Below, piece by piece: positions 32,855 to 41,678 of a stretch of DNA of 64,000 nucleotides. The DNA is from Clostridium sp. Lineage in GTDB: Bacteria > Bacillota > Clostridia > Lachnospirales > Lachnospiraceae. Positions within the stretch are counted from its first letter, which is position 1. Each line of letters starts with the position of its first letter. The stretch covers positions 24,516 through 88,515 of the forward strand of contig JAGZZT010000010.1 of assembly GCA_018377235.1 (NCBI GenBank), in the 5' to 3' direction. A program made the position numbers and the translations under genes. The notes under the pieces were generated by a model. It had not been told where the DNA came from. It saw nothing but the letters and a program-made list of their open reading frames with translations, and ran no database searches.

Positions 32855-33190
32855 TTAGTCGTCTAACTCGTCCTCGCCGACCAGCTCATCGTACTCCTGC
32901 TCATCTAACAGCTCATCAAACGCATCAGCCACTACCTCGTACTCGTCATCATCTTCGATGTTCTCCAGATTTGGAGCTCCATTCTCATCCTCTGTATAAC
33001 GGTACAGGTAAACTTCGCCCTCCTCGCTGTCCTCATCGTCCATCGGGAGCAGAGCAATATATTCCTTATCCCCTGCCGGGAAGATTGTGAGGACTACGCA
33101 CTCCAGCTCTCTTCCGTCATCCAGTGTGAGAGTAACTGTCATCTCCTCCTCATTTTCTGCATCTGGATTTACGTTCTTGTTCTCAGCCAT
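32855..33190 (-). CDS. DUF1292 protein
   Basis: A very acidic 111-residue cytoplasmic protein of the DUF1292 family (YrzB-like). The family core is visible as TLTLDDGRELECVVLTIFPAGDKEYIALLP (20-49 region) and EVYLYRYTED (58-67). The C-terminal third is almost all Asp/Glu (NIEDDDEYEVVADAFDELLDEQ). The function of the family is unknown; it is common in Firmicutes. The ribosome site is AAGGTAAGGA. It follows the unknown membrane-protein gene on the same strand by 64 bp. Confidence 0.85.
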   Translation of the reverse strand: MAENKNVNPDAENEEEMTVTLTLDDGRELECVVLTIFPAGDKEYIALLPMDDEDSEEGEVYLYRYTEDENGAPNLENIEDDDEYEVVADAFDELLDEQEYDELVGEDELDD

Positions 33191-33254
33191 ATCGTTCCTT
33201 ACCTTTCCATGTTTTATCTGTGTACACTAATGCTATCAAAGACAACCGGAAAAA

Positions 33255-33902
33255 TCAAGTAAATTTCTCATTTTCACCATCAGCCTGGTTTTCTTCTCCA
33301 TTCTCTTCCAGCTCCTCCTCAGCAGCATCATTTTTATATCCGGCCATCTGCTCCAGGGTTGTTCTGGAAACAGCTTTTTTAGAGAAGTAGACGCTCATGG
33401 CCCGGTTCAGCTTTACGGTCATGGACGCCTGTCTGTTAAACAATACATAAATACAGAACACTGCCTCGAAAAACTGCATGGCCATTCCTGCGATCATCGT
33501 AAATATCACAGCTGCCGCCACCGCTCCCGGCGCAGCCGCTACCAGCCACGGCGCATTGCTTAAAAGTCCTGCACCTCCGATTCCAAGGCCTATTCCTCTG
33601 GCCGCCAGCATTAAAGCAGCTACTCCCCAGCCAGACTGCAGAAGAAGGGTATACCAGAAATAAAACACAGCTGTGCTTAAAAGGTTTGCCAGACCTTCCG
33701 TCAAATCCAGACCGCACATCATGCACAGTCCCAGATAAAAAAGGCTGTATATCACTCTCACTCCTGTGAAAATTTTGACAAAGGTATACAGCTTCTCACG
33801 CTCATCCCGGTAGCCTGGATACTCCTCATCCATCCGGGAAATGTACTCCTCTCTCATCTTAGTGGTAATCAGGCGCATCTGCGGCCTTTGTCTTCTGTTC
33901 AT
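33255..33902 (-). CDS. Membrane protein of unknown function
   Basis: A 215-residue protein I cannot assign to a family. It has a basic, charged N-terminal stretch (1-40), four or five hydrophobic segments (about 42-65, 72-90, 94-112, 118-140 and 143-158), and an acidic tail of Glu/Asn (193-215). The many Gly/Ala residues in the central segments suggest close helix packing. It lies just downstream of the cobalamin adenosyltransferase gene (22 bp gap) on the same strand, so it may be co-transcribed with it, but nothing in the sequence links it to corrinoid use. Confidence 0.65.
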   Translation of the reverse strand: MNRRQRPQMRLITTKMREEYISRMDEEYPGYRDEREKLYTFVKIFTGVRVIYSLFYLGLCMMCGLDLTEGLANLLSTAVFYFWYTLLLQSGWGVAALMLAARGIGLGIGGAGLLSNAPWLVAAAPGAVAAAVIFTMIAGMAMQFFEAVFCIYVLFNRQASMTVKLNRAMSVYFSKKAVSRTTLEQMAGYKNDAAEEELEENGEENQADGENEKFT

Positions 33903-33924
33903 GTTTCTCTATCCTTTCCCTCTG

Positions 33925-34470
33925 TCAGAATTCAATTCCTCTTCTGGCTCCTGTTCCCTTTTCAAACGGATGCTTTCTGCACAGAATCTCCGATACATAG
34001 TCAGCAGTCTCTATCATCCTGTCTGAAGGATTACGGCCTGTCAGGACTATCTCCAGATTATAAGGCCTTTTTTTAAGGAAATCAACCACCCGTTCCTCCT
34101 CCACAAATCTGTTTCCAGCAGCAGCCACTATCTCGTCCAAAATGAGAAGCGCCTGTTCCTTTCCGGCGCAGGCCTCCCGAGCCAGACTGACTGCCTCCTC
34201 AAAAAGCTCTGTGTAATAGCAGGCGGCCTCTTTCTTCTGCTCTGCTGTCATCTGCCATGTAAACCCAAAGGACTTTCTGCATGGAATCACTGTGATTCCT
34301 GGAAGTTTTTCAAGAGTCCTTACCTCCCCTGAATCGTCTGTCTTTAAAAATCTGGCAATCACCACAGGATAACCGCATCCCTGCATTCTCACAGCCAGTC
34401 CCACAGCTGCTGTAGTCTTTCCTTTTCCGTCTCCGCAGTAAATGTGAACACAATTCATGCTCTCTGTCAT
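33925..34470 (-). CDS. Cob(I)yrinic acid a,c-diamide adenosyltransferase (CobO/BtuR type)
   Basis: Transfers the adenosyl group of ATP to the cobalt of corrinoids to make adenosylcobalamin-type cofactors. The 181 residues hold the CobA/CobO P-loop GDGKGKTTAAVGLA near 13-26, FLKTDDSGEVRTL near 41-53, and ILDEIVAAAGNRFV near 109-122, followed by VLTGRNPSDRMIETADYVSEI near 141-161, all typical. The last segment normally reads GRHPFEKGI; here CRKHPFEKGTGAR-type text ends the protein. Its start overlaps the helicase stop by four bases. No other cobalamin genes are nearby, so it probably serves salvage. Confidence 0.9.
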   Translation of the reverse strand: MTESMNCVHIYCGDGKGKTTAAVGLAVRMQGCGYPVVIARFLKTDDSGEVRTLEKLPGITVIPCRKSFGFTWQMTAEQKKEAACYYTELFEEAVSLAREACAGKEQALLILDEIVAAAGNRFVEEERVVDFLKKRPYNLEIVLTGRNPSDRMIETADYVSEILCRKHPFEKGTGARRGIEF

Positions 34471-36317
34471 TCCTTTCCGTCCTGTTTCTCCAGATACTCC
34501 TCCACAAACCTGGAAAGCTCTGCCGGCTTATGATATCTGTTTTTCACGCTGTAGATATGGAGACGCTGCTTAGCCCTGGTCATAGCCACATAGAACAGCC
34601 TCCGCTCCTCCTCAATGTCAGCGTCCAGCACCGCCTTATTATGAGGTGTTACCCCTTCGTTGGCATCCAAAATATACACTACCCTGTACTCCAGCCCCTT
34701 GGAGCTGTGCATAGTGGAGAGCATTACTGCATCCGTCTGCTCTTCTCTTTCCTTTGCCTGCCGTTTCAGTTCCTCCCCGTAAGCCCTGATATGCTCAAAC
34801 CAGGCGTCAAAGGTCTTATACCTGGCCGCACTCTCCCTCAGCTGTTCCGCAGTCTCTAAAAGCTCCTCCGCTTTCACATGGTGGGCCGCGGCGTACTCGT
34901 AAAGCCATGCGTCGTAGCCGACAGATTTCCGAATGTAATTCACTGCCGCTAAGGGAGACATCCGGCTGAGGGCCGTCAGATCAAACTCCAGATTTTCAAT
35001 GCGCTCTACCATCCAGTCCTTGTCCCTATAATATGACTTCAGCTGCTCAAAAGACACCTGAGAATCTCTCAGCGCATCACGGCTCACATACCGGGCAGGC
35101 CGGTTAATCATCTGAAGCACCTCTGCCCTGTCTCTGTTTCCCAGCGCTACTCGGATATAGGACAAAATATTTTTAGAAATCCAGTGTTCATACAGATTGG
35201 GAACCAAATCCTTGGCCCGGAAAGGCAGATTGTACTCCATCAGCTTCTCAATCAGCCGTTTGGGTCCGGAATTGGTTCTGTACAGAACCGCAATATCACT
35301 GTAGCTGCATCCAGCCTTTGCATACATCTGAATCTCCTCTGCAATACGGCTGTTTTCCTCCTCCTCGTCTTCCCAGATCCTTGTGATAACGCCTCTTCCT
35401 CTGCTTCCGGCTGTTTTCAGAGACTTCTTAAACCGCTTTTCATTGTGTTCAATTAAGCGCAGAGAAGCCTCCACAATCTCCCTGGTGGAGCGGTAATTCA
35501 CATTCAGAAGCACTCTCTGCGCCCTGGGATAATCCTTCTCAAACCCCAGCATGATCTCCGGCTTCGCTCCGCGAAATCTGTAAATGGACTGATCATCGTC
35601 TCCCACGATAAAAAGATTATCCCCCGGAGCCGCCAGCATCCGCACCACCTGATACTGAAGCCTGTTAATATCCTGGAATTCATCCACCAGAATATATTCA
35701 TATTTTTTCTGCCAGGCAGACAAAATATCAGGGCGCTTGCAGAACAGCTCCCAGCACATAACCAGCATATCGTCAAAATCTATTTTATGGGCCCGGTGCA
35801 GCTGTTCCTCATACCCTCTGTAGATCCGGCGGAAGGAATCGCCGGAACAGCTTTTCGCATAATAATGCTCTAACTCAATCCGTTCTCCCTTCACCGCGCT
35901 GATCTCGCTTATCAGAGAAGAAATAAGATCATTTTCATCTTCCGGCTCCAGCTGCTCCTTGGCCGTAAGCTCCCGAATAATCCTAAGCTTCTGTTCCTCC
36001 CTTATAATGTCCGATGCCTGATACTGGTAAGCCAGCTTCAGAATCCTGAAAAAAATGGAATGGAAGGTTCCAAAGCTTACCTGGCCTCTCATGGGCCTTC
36101 CCTCCATCAGACGCTCAAATCTCTCCTTCATCTCCCTGGCCGCCGCCCGTGTGAAAGTAATGACTAAAATGGAGGAGGGATTAACTCCGTACCTCTCAAT
36201 TAAGCTCTGAACCCGGTGTGTGACCACTGTGGTCTTTCCGGATCCCGGCCCTGCAAGAACCATCATCGGGCCGTTCCTGTGGCTGACTGCCGCAGACTGC
36301 GCTTCATTAAACGGCAT
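34467..36317 (-). CDS. UvrD/PcrA-like superfamily 1 DNA helicase
   Basis: A 616-residue 3'-5' helicase of the UvrD/Rep family. The Q-motif is NEAQSAAV (4-11), Walker A is AGPGSGKTTVVTHRV (22-36), motif Ia is VITFTRAAAREMKERF, motif II is ILVDEFQDINRLQ near 214, motif III is GDDDQSIYRFRGA near 239, motif IV is LNVNYRST, and motifs V-VI are STMHSSKGLEYRVVY and YVAMTRAKQRLHI near 585. It is about 100 residues shorter than PcrA and lacks the PcrA C-terminal extension. It is probably an accessory repair helicase. It overlaps the adenosyltransferase gene by four bases. Confidence 0.92.
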   Translation of the reverse strand: MPFNEAQSAAVSHRNGPMMVLAGPGSGKTTVVTHRVQSLIERYGVNPSSILVITFTRAAAREMKERFERLMEGRPMRGQVSFGTFHSIFFRILKLAYQYQASDIIREEQKLRIIRELTAKEQLEPEDENDLISSLISEISAVKGERIELEHYYAKSCSGDSFRRIYRGYEEQLHRAHKIDFDDMLVMCWELFCKRPDILSAWQKKYEYILVDEFQDINRLQYQVVRMLAAPGDNLFIVGDDDQSIYRFRGAKPEIMLGFEKDYPRAQRVLLNVNYRSTREIVEASLRLIEHNEKRFKKSLKTAGSRGRGVITRIWEDEEEENSRIAEEIQMYAKAGCSYSDIAVLYRTNSGPKRLIEKLMEYNLPFRAKDLVPNLYEHWISKNILSYIRVALGNRDRAEVLQMINRPARYVSRDALRDSQVSFEQLKSYYRDKDWMVERIENLEFDLTALSRMSPLAAVNYIRKSVGYDAWLYEYAAAHHVKAEELLETAEQLRESAARYKTFDAWFEHIRAYGEELKRQAKEREEQTDAVMLSTMHSSKGLEYRVVYILDANEGVTPHNKAVLDADIEEERRLFYVAMTRAKQRLHIYSVKNRYHKPAELSRFVEEYLEKQDGKE

Positions 36318-36385
36318 GTTCTAACTCCTTCCAAGACTGTCCTATATACCGTACAGAGACATTTGCCTCTCATTTTCCGCTGAGA

Positions 36386-36426
36386 CCAAAAGGGAGGATG
36401 CCGCGGATTTTCCGCAGGGCATCCTC
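36386..36426 (-). terminator. Terminator of gltX
   Basis: GAGGATGCC (36394-36402) and GGCATCCTC (36418-36426) with an inner GCGG/CCGC stem form a strong hairpin 14 bp after the gltX stop. The minus strand continues CCTTTTGG, a short T-run. Confidence 0.75.
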
Positions 36427-36439
36427 CAGGCAGCAGCTT

Positions 36440-37891
36440 CTACTTTTCCAGAAGCTCAATTCCCTTTCTAATTCTTTCTAAAGATTCCTCTTTTCCCAGA
36501 ACCTCCATAATTTCAGTAGCTCCGGCCGGAGTCATCTGCTTTCCGGATACAGCGGTACGGATCGGCCACATCACAAATCCCGTTTTAACGCCTGTCTCGG
36601 AAATGTAGGCTGACAATCTCTCATAGAGAGCGTCATTGGAGAAGTCCTCCTGTTCCTCCAAAATCGGAAGCACGTCTTTTAACACCTTCAGGGCAGTCTC
36701 CTCTGTGGATTTCATCTTCTTGTGAACATACATCTGAGGATCGTACTCTGGAAGTTCCTCAAAGAAGTCAATATGATCCGCAATATCCGGGAATACTTCT
36801 ATTCTCGTCTTCACCATGGCGGCAATTTTTCTCAGATCCAGATCTTTCTTAATCACTTTTCTGATGTATGGCTCAGCCATCTCGTAGAAACGGTCAAAAT
36901 CCATGGACTTCATGTACTCACCGTTCATCCAGCGCAGCTTCACCATATCAAAAACTGCCGGAGACTTGCTGATATGACGGTAGTCAAACTCCTTAACCAG
37001 CTCATCTAAAGTAAACAGCTCCTGGTTGCCCTCCGGAGACCAGCCTAAAAGAGCCACAAAGTTTACCACTGCCTCAGAAAGGAATCCCTGATCAATCAAA
37101 TCCTGATAGGAGGAATGTCCGCTTCTCTTGCTCAGCTTCTTGTGCTCCTCATTGGTAATCGTTGGACAATGTACATAAACCGGAACCTCCCAGCCAAACG
37201 CCTCGTACAGGCGGTTGTACTTGGGAGAAGAGGACAGGTACTCATTTCCTCTTACTACATGGGTAATCTTCTGCAGATGGTCATCCACTACATTGGCAAA
37301 GTTGTAGGTAGGAAATCCATCCGATTTAATCAGAACCATATCATCCAGCTCAGAGTTGTCTACACTAATATCTCCGTAAATCTCATCGTGGAAGGTCGTA
37401 GTGCCCTCTGTCGGATTGTTCTGACGGATGACAAACGGCTTTCCTGCCGCCAGATTTGCCTCTACCTCCTCCTTAGTCAGATGCAGACAGTGCTTATCAT
37501 AGGCCATAATCTCCTCGCCGTTTACCGTCTTCTTCAGGCTGTTTAAACGCTCTTGATCGCAGAAGCAGTAGTAAGCCTCGCCCTTGTCGATAAGCTCTTT
37601 GGCATATTTCATATAGATGCCTGATTTCTGACGATCGCTCTGAATGTACGGACCTACCGGACCTCCTACATCGGGTCCTTCATCATGAATCAGGCCTGTA
37701 TCCTTTAATGTATTATAAATAATCTCAGTAGCGCCCTCCACGTAGCGCTCCTGATCCGTATCTTCAATTCGTAAAATATAATCTCCGCCCTCATGTTTTG
37801 TAATCAGGTAAGCATACAGCGCAGTCCTTAAATTTCCTACGTGCATCTTTCCTGTCGGGCTTGGGGCATATCTTGTTCTGATCTTTTCCAT
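36440..37891 (-). CDS. gltX: Glutamyl-tRNA synthetase
   Basis: Class I synthetase that charges tRNA-Glu; in bacteria lacking GlnRS it often also charges tRNA-Gln. From the chosen start it has 483 residues. RTRYAPSPTGKMHVGNLRTA (5-24) carries the HIGH-type motif HVGN, EEHKKLSKRSGH near 245 is the KMSKS loop, and the C-terminal anticodon-binding domain is intact. The start at 37891 (MEKIRTRYAPSPTG) has GAGGAG upstream; a frame to 38020 crosses into the mgtE 3' end and is not supported. Confidence 0.97.
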   Translation of the reverse strand: MEKIRTRYAPSPTGKMHVGNLRTALYAYLITKHEGGDYILRIEDTDQERYVEGATEIIYNTLKDTGLIHDEGPDVGGPVGPYIQSDRQKSGIYMKYAKELIDKGEAYYCFCDQERLNSLKKTVNGEEIMAYDKHCLHLTKEEVEANLAAGKPFVIRQNNPTEGTTTFHDEIYGDISVDNSELDDMVLIKSDGFPTYNFANVVDDHLQKITHVVRGNEYLSSSPKYNRLYEAFGWEVPVYVHCPTITNEEHKKLSKRSGHSSYQDLIDQGFLSEAVVNFVALLGWSPEGNQELFTLDELVKEFDYRHISKSPAVFDMVKLRWMNGEYMKSMDFDRFYEMAEPYIRKVIKKDLDLRKIAAMVKTRIEVFPDIADHIDFFEELPEYDPQMYVHKKMKSTEETALKVLKDVLPILEEQEDFSNDALYERLSAYISETGVKTGFVMWPIRTAVSGKQMTPAGATEIMEVLGKEESLERIRKGIELLEK

Positions 37892-37918
37892 GGCTCCACA
37901 CTCCTCACTATTAGAATA

Positions 37919-37941
37919 AGGCCCAGCCGGCTGCCGGGCCT
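37919..37941 (-). terminator. Hairpin between mgtE (first copy) and gltX
   Basis: AGGCCC...GGGCCT with an inner CCGG/CCGG-type extension forms a GC-rich stem, followed on the minus strand by TTATTCTA. The T-tract is weak, so it may only attenuate read-through. Confidence 0.45.
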
Positions 37942-37988
37942 GGATTAAAGATAATTCATTATATCGCTTAATCTGAAAAATTACAAGT

Positions 37989-39341
37989 CTAGGCTGCCAT
38001 GTCAAGAAGACGGCAGGCAAAATTAAAATAGATTACAAGACTGCAGGCGTCCAGAATTGTAGAAATCATAGGGGATGCCATCAGCGCTGGATCCAAGTGC
38101 AGAAGCTTGGCAATAATCGGCAGTGTACAGCCAATCGTCTTAGCAATAATAACAATGCAGAAAATACTCAGCACTACTGTCAGGCAAATCATTTCCTGTC
38201 CCGGATACGACAGAGTCAGACGCACAAAATTAGCAATCGCCAGACAGATTCCCACAAGAATTCCGACCCGGAGTTCTTTCCATACTACCTTGGCCAGATC
38301 GGAAGGGCTGATCTCCCCCACTGCCATTCCTCGGATAATCATGGTACTGGCCTGGCTTCCAGAGTTTCCGCCTGTGTTCATCAGCATAGGAATAAAAGTA
38401 ACCAGAAGGGGGACTGCGGAGAAGGCCTCCTCATAGGTAGTCAGAATCTCTCCCGTTACCATACTGCTGAACATGAGAATTAACAGCCAGACAATTCTGT
38501 TTTTGGCCAGCTGAAATACGCTGGTCTTCAGGTACGGCTTCTCACTGGGGTTCATGGCGGCCATCTTCTCAAAGTCCTCTGTGGCCTCCTGCTCCATAAC
38601 GTCCATCACATCATCGACTGTGATGATACCTACCAGACGGTTCTCTCCGTCCACAACAGGAAGGCTCAGCAGATCGTATTCATTAAACAGATCCGCCACA
38701 GCCTCCTGGTCATCAGTCGTGTGAGCCTTCAGCACGTGGCTGTCCATAATCTCCTCTATGGTAGTGGTATACGGGCTCATCAGCAGATCCTTTACCGTCA
38801 CCACTCCCTCCAGATGGCGTCCTGCATCCATCACATAGCAGGTGTAAATAGTCTCCTTATCCACACCATACTTACGGATATATGCAAAAGCCGCTTCAAC
38901 TGTCATAGCCTTTTTCAGCCCCACGTACTCGGCGGTCATCACGCTTCCTGCACTGTTATCCGGATACTTCAGAAACTGGTTAATCAGCTTTCTCGTATCC
39001 GGGCTGGAATTTTTCAGCACTCGTTTTACAATCGTCGCTGGAAGTTCCTCCAGCATATCCACCGCATCATCCACAAACAGATCATCCATAATGTACTGAA
39101 GCTCGTTATCTGTGATACTGGTAATGATGTGCTGCTGCTTTTCCACCGGAAGGCAGGCGAACACATCTGATGCGATTTCTTTTGGAAGAGTTCTGAACAC
39201 TACCACTGTCTTCTCTGAATCAAGCTCTTCCATAAATGAAGCAATATCTACTTCATTCATCTCTATCAGTCTTTCCTTCAGGCTTCTGTACTGCTTCTCA
39301 TCAGCCAAAGCATGAAGCTCGTCAAAATTCATCTCCTCCAT
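37989..39341 (-). CDS. mgtE: Magnesium transporter MgtE (first copy)
   Basis: A Mg2+ channel/transporter of 450 residues. The N-terminal superhelical domain (about 1-125) reads DELHALADEK...LFVDDAVDMLEELPA. Two CBS domains follow (about 132-255: PDNSAGSVMTAEYVGLKK and LSLPVVDGENRLVGIITVDDVMDVME). Five membrane segments follow from about 280, with MLMNTGGNSGSQASTMIIRGMA near 320-341 as the pore signature. Cytosolic Mg2+ gates the channel through the N and CBS domains in homologues. A second mgtE at 59790 has a riboswitch; this one has a plain sigma-A promoter. Confidence 0.95.
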   Translation of the reverse strand: MEEMNFDELHALADEKQYRSLKERLIEMNEVDIASFMEELDSEKTVVVFRTLPKEIASDVFACLPVEKQQHIITSITDNELQYIMDDLFVDDAVDMLEELPATIVKRVLKNSSPDTRKLINQFLKYPDNSAGSVMTAEYVGLKKAMTVEAAFAYIRKYGVDKETIYTCYVMDAGRHLEGVVTVKDLLMSPYTTTIEEIMDSHVLKAHTTDDQEAVADLFNEYDLLSLPVVDGENRLVGIITVDDVMDVMEQEATEDFEKMAAMNPSEKPYLKTSVFQLAKNRIVWLLILMFSSMVTGEILTTYEEAFSAVPLLVTFIPMLMNTGGNSGSQASTMIIRGMAVGEISPSDLAKVVWKELRVGILVGICLAIANFVRLTLSYPGQEMICLTVVLSIFCIVIIAKTIGCTLPIIAKLLHLDPALMASPMISTILDACSLVIYFNFACRLLDMAA

Positions 39342-39381
39342 ACTCTACTCCCTTTCCAAACCCGCTCATCCGCTTCTTCCT

Positions 39382-39416
39382 ATTATAGTAAGAATCCATT
39401 AAAATTTCAATGGATT
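39382..39416 (-). promoter_or_regulatory. mgtE (first copy) promoter with a palindrome over the -35
   Basis: TTGAAA (39405-39410), 17 bp, TATAAT (39382-39387) on the minus strand, about 40 bp upstream of mgtE. Arms AATCCATT (39393-39400) and AATGGATT (39409-39416) form an 8-8-8 palindrome covering the -35, either an operator or a weak terminator for the permease gene. Confidence 0.65.
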
Positions 39417-40456
39417 TATACGAGATAATAGTAAGGAAGAAAGAATTTAGCTGCTGCCAACGCTCCAGGCAGAAACAGGGACAGATCTATGAATATGGGG
39501 CAGAAAACCAGGCTTCCTGCTGCAAAAAACGGAATCAGGCAGGCCACAGCCAAAGGATTCTTCACGATTCTGCACAGTCCCCAGGAAAAGAGTGTGCACA
39601 TTCCTCCGTATCCAAGCAGTCTGAGGCCCTCCAAAAGCCATAAGGCTTTCTCTATCTCTTGGGAAACTATAAGAGATGCCAATCCGCTGACACAAGCCAG
39701 GCTCACCGGAGCAGCCAGACAGGCCAGAACCGCAGCCTCGCGTCTGATGCCTGACAAAGTAGAGAATAAGCCCCTCTTTTCATCTTCACAGGCAGTCACC
39801 GCTGCTGTCAAACCAATGACAAAGATAAACACTGCCACAATTCCCCTGACGGGAAATGTCTGCTTCATAGAAGGCTTTCCAATCTGAGTTCCTCCTTCTG
39901 TCTCATACTGAAATGCGAAGGTGCTTCCATTTTCCAGATAAGCATTATACATTGGTTCCAGCCTCCTCCATACCTCCTGTTCCCCCTGGAACGGTTCTCC
40001 TTCTCTGCTGTACGTTTCCAGGAGATCTCGTCCCCATACAGAAAACAAACCGGAGAATACCACCTCAGAGGATAATTTATCCACAGCTGTGGATGGAGCC
40101 GTTACCAGGATAATACTTCTCTTATAGCGTCCAGTCTCCATTTTTTCCTGCAAATCTTCTGAAAAAATATAGCCGCACTCTGCCCTCCTGGCTGCTACAT
40201 CCTCCCTCAGCTCTTCCTCTGAACTGCTCATATAAAACTCAAAGGAATGCCCTCCTGACAAAAGCTCATCGGCTATCTGACGATTCCAATCTGACTCTCC
40301 CACATAGAGAGCAATGGCAATCCGTTCCTCTTCTCCTTGCTCTGCCTTCTGGAAAAACCAAAGTACCACTGGCAGAGCAAGGAGAAGAAGCAGAAAAAAG
40401 AGGCGTTTTGTCTGCCGCTTCAAAGAAAGATAGAACCAAAGTCCTGTTTTATTCAT
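39416..40456 (-). CDS. ABC-2 type transporter permease (second of two)
   Basis: A 346-residue membrane protein with the ABC-2/YhgE layout: one N-terminal membrane segment (about 17-36), a large extracellular domain (about 45-200), then five membrane segments at the C-terminus. ACEDEKRGLFSTLSGIRREAAVLAC near 235-258 resembles the conserved cytoplasmic ERE-type loop of ABC-2 permeases. The start at 40456 (MNKTGLW) has AAGGAGG upstream and overlaps the preceding permease gene by eight bases. It is last in the four-gene ABC cassette. The substrate is unknown. Confidence 0.78.
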   Translation of the reverse strand: MNKTGLWFYLSLKRQTKRLFFLLLLLALPVVLWFFQKAEQGEEERIAIALYVGESDWNRQIADELLSGGHSFEFYMSSSEEELREDVAARRAECGYIFSEDLQEKMETGRYKRSIILVTAPSTAVDKLSSEVVFSGLFSVWGRDLLETYSREGEPFQGEQEVWRRLEPMYNAYLENGSTFAFQYETEGGTQIGKPSMKQTFPVRGIVAVFIFVIGLTAAVTACEDEKRGLFSTLSGIRREAAVLACLAAPVSLACVSGLASLIVSQEIEKALWLLEGLRLLGYGGMCTLFSWGLCRIVKNPLAVACLIPFFAAGSLVFCPIFIDLSLFLPGALAAAKFFLPYYYLV

Positions 40457-41657
40457 AATCCCTCCTTGCTGCTGTAAGGCCAAACACTGCTGCCTCCATT
40501 ACCAGCAGACGAATCATTGGAAACCATGACACAATCTGACCTTCTGACAGAGAAACATCTTCTGTTATCATCCACTTTACCGCCTCCATCAGGAAAAAAA
40601 CAGGTGTGAATCTTCCTGCCCCGGCAACTGCACCTGGCAGGAACACAGATGGAATCAAACCTCCAGCCATAAACATCATGATAATTGTAGAAAGAAACAA
40701 AATGCTGATACCAGCCAGCGTATTTCTGCCCGCCTCATAAATCAGAATCACCCAGCTGGATGCACAAATACAGATGAGAAGCCAGGCCGGAATACTGTAC
40801 AGATCACTCTGAAAAAAGCCTTCGCTCAGGCAGATGAAAAATGGAAGGGCAGTAGCCAGAGCAAACAAAAAAGCCAGCACAACTGTTCTGGCCCACAGGC
40901 GCATGGGGCGGCTGAAACCAAAAAGATACAGTTTTTTTTCCATTACCGGCGAAAACGGTCTCAGAAATCCTGCAGCAGGAATCCCCAGAAGCAGGACTGC
41001 CAGCACCGCACAGGAAATCCCATAAAACACCTCGGTTGTCACATCACCGGATGCGCTCACCCTCTCTGTTCTAAAATAGACAGAACGGGAAAGGGCATAT
41101 TTTAAGTACAGCCGATTCAGTTCTGACTCTGCCTGGGGAATCCGACTGGTTCTCCCCATATCTTTTAAAAGCTCATCAGTTCCATAGATAGCAGCCTGAG
41201 CCGTCTTAAGGATTTCTGTTCCCGCATCTGTCAGCTCACGGAAAATGGATGCTTCTAAACCGGCTTGCTCTGGAAACACAATCGTCACAGGCTCATTCGT
41301 TCCATTCATAATACCCTCCAGGAGCTGATCTGGAATTAGCATAAGCGCGTAGATTTCTCCATTTTCCATCTGCCTGCGTCCCTCCTCTTCATCCACATAG
41401 ACAAATTCGCAGAGGCTGGACACACTTTCTAAAGAAGATACCATGGACATGATCCACTTTGCGCCGCGATCTTCTTCAGGAACCGTTACTCCTACCTGAA
41501 TGCTGCCCACAGACTTATCTCCGTAAAGCACCCTGTTTGCAGAAAAAGCAATTGTGCCGGCTAATACCGCCAGCACAACTGCTCCTGCCAGAAAATAGGG
41601 GATGCTTTTTAACGCCCTCTTTATCTCAATTTTTAAAATCGTTAAAAATGTTCCCAT
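40449..41657 (-). CDS. ABC-2 type transporter permease (first of two)
   Basis: A 402-residue membrane protein with the same plan as its downstream neighbour: a membrane segment at about 17-40, an extracellular domain of about 180 residues, then six hydrophobic segments (about 210-390). KKLYLFGFSRPMRLWARTVVLAFL near 250-273 corresponds to the cytoplasmic coupling loop. The paired permeases suggest a heterodimeric exporter driven by the ATPase encoded at 43664. The cargo may be a lipid, a peptide or the zinc-ribbon protein's ligand; nothing decides between them. Confidence 0.78.
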   Translation of the reverse strand: MGTFLTILKIEIKRALKSIPYFLAGAVVLAVLAGTIAFSANRVLYGDKSVGSIQVGVTVPEEDRGAKWIMSMVSSLESVSSLCEFVYVDEEEGRRQMENGEIYALMLIPDQLLEGIMNGTNEPVTIVFPEQAGLEASIFRELTDAGTEILKTAQAAIYGTDELLKDMGRTSRIPQAESELNRLYLKYALSRSVYFRTERVSASGDVTTEVFYGISCAVLAVLLLGIPAAGFLRPFSPVMEKKLYLFGFSRPMRLWARTVVLAFLFALATALPFFICLSEGFFQSDLYSIPAWLLICICASSWVILIYEAGRNTLAGISILFLSTIIMMFMAGGLIPSVFLPGAVAGAGRFTPVFFLMEAVKWMITEDVSLSEGQIVSWFPMIRLLVMEAAVFGLTAARRDYE

Positions 41658-41678
41658 GAAATTCTGTTATCCTCTTCC

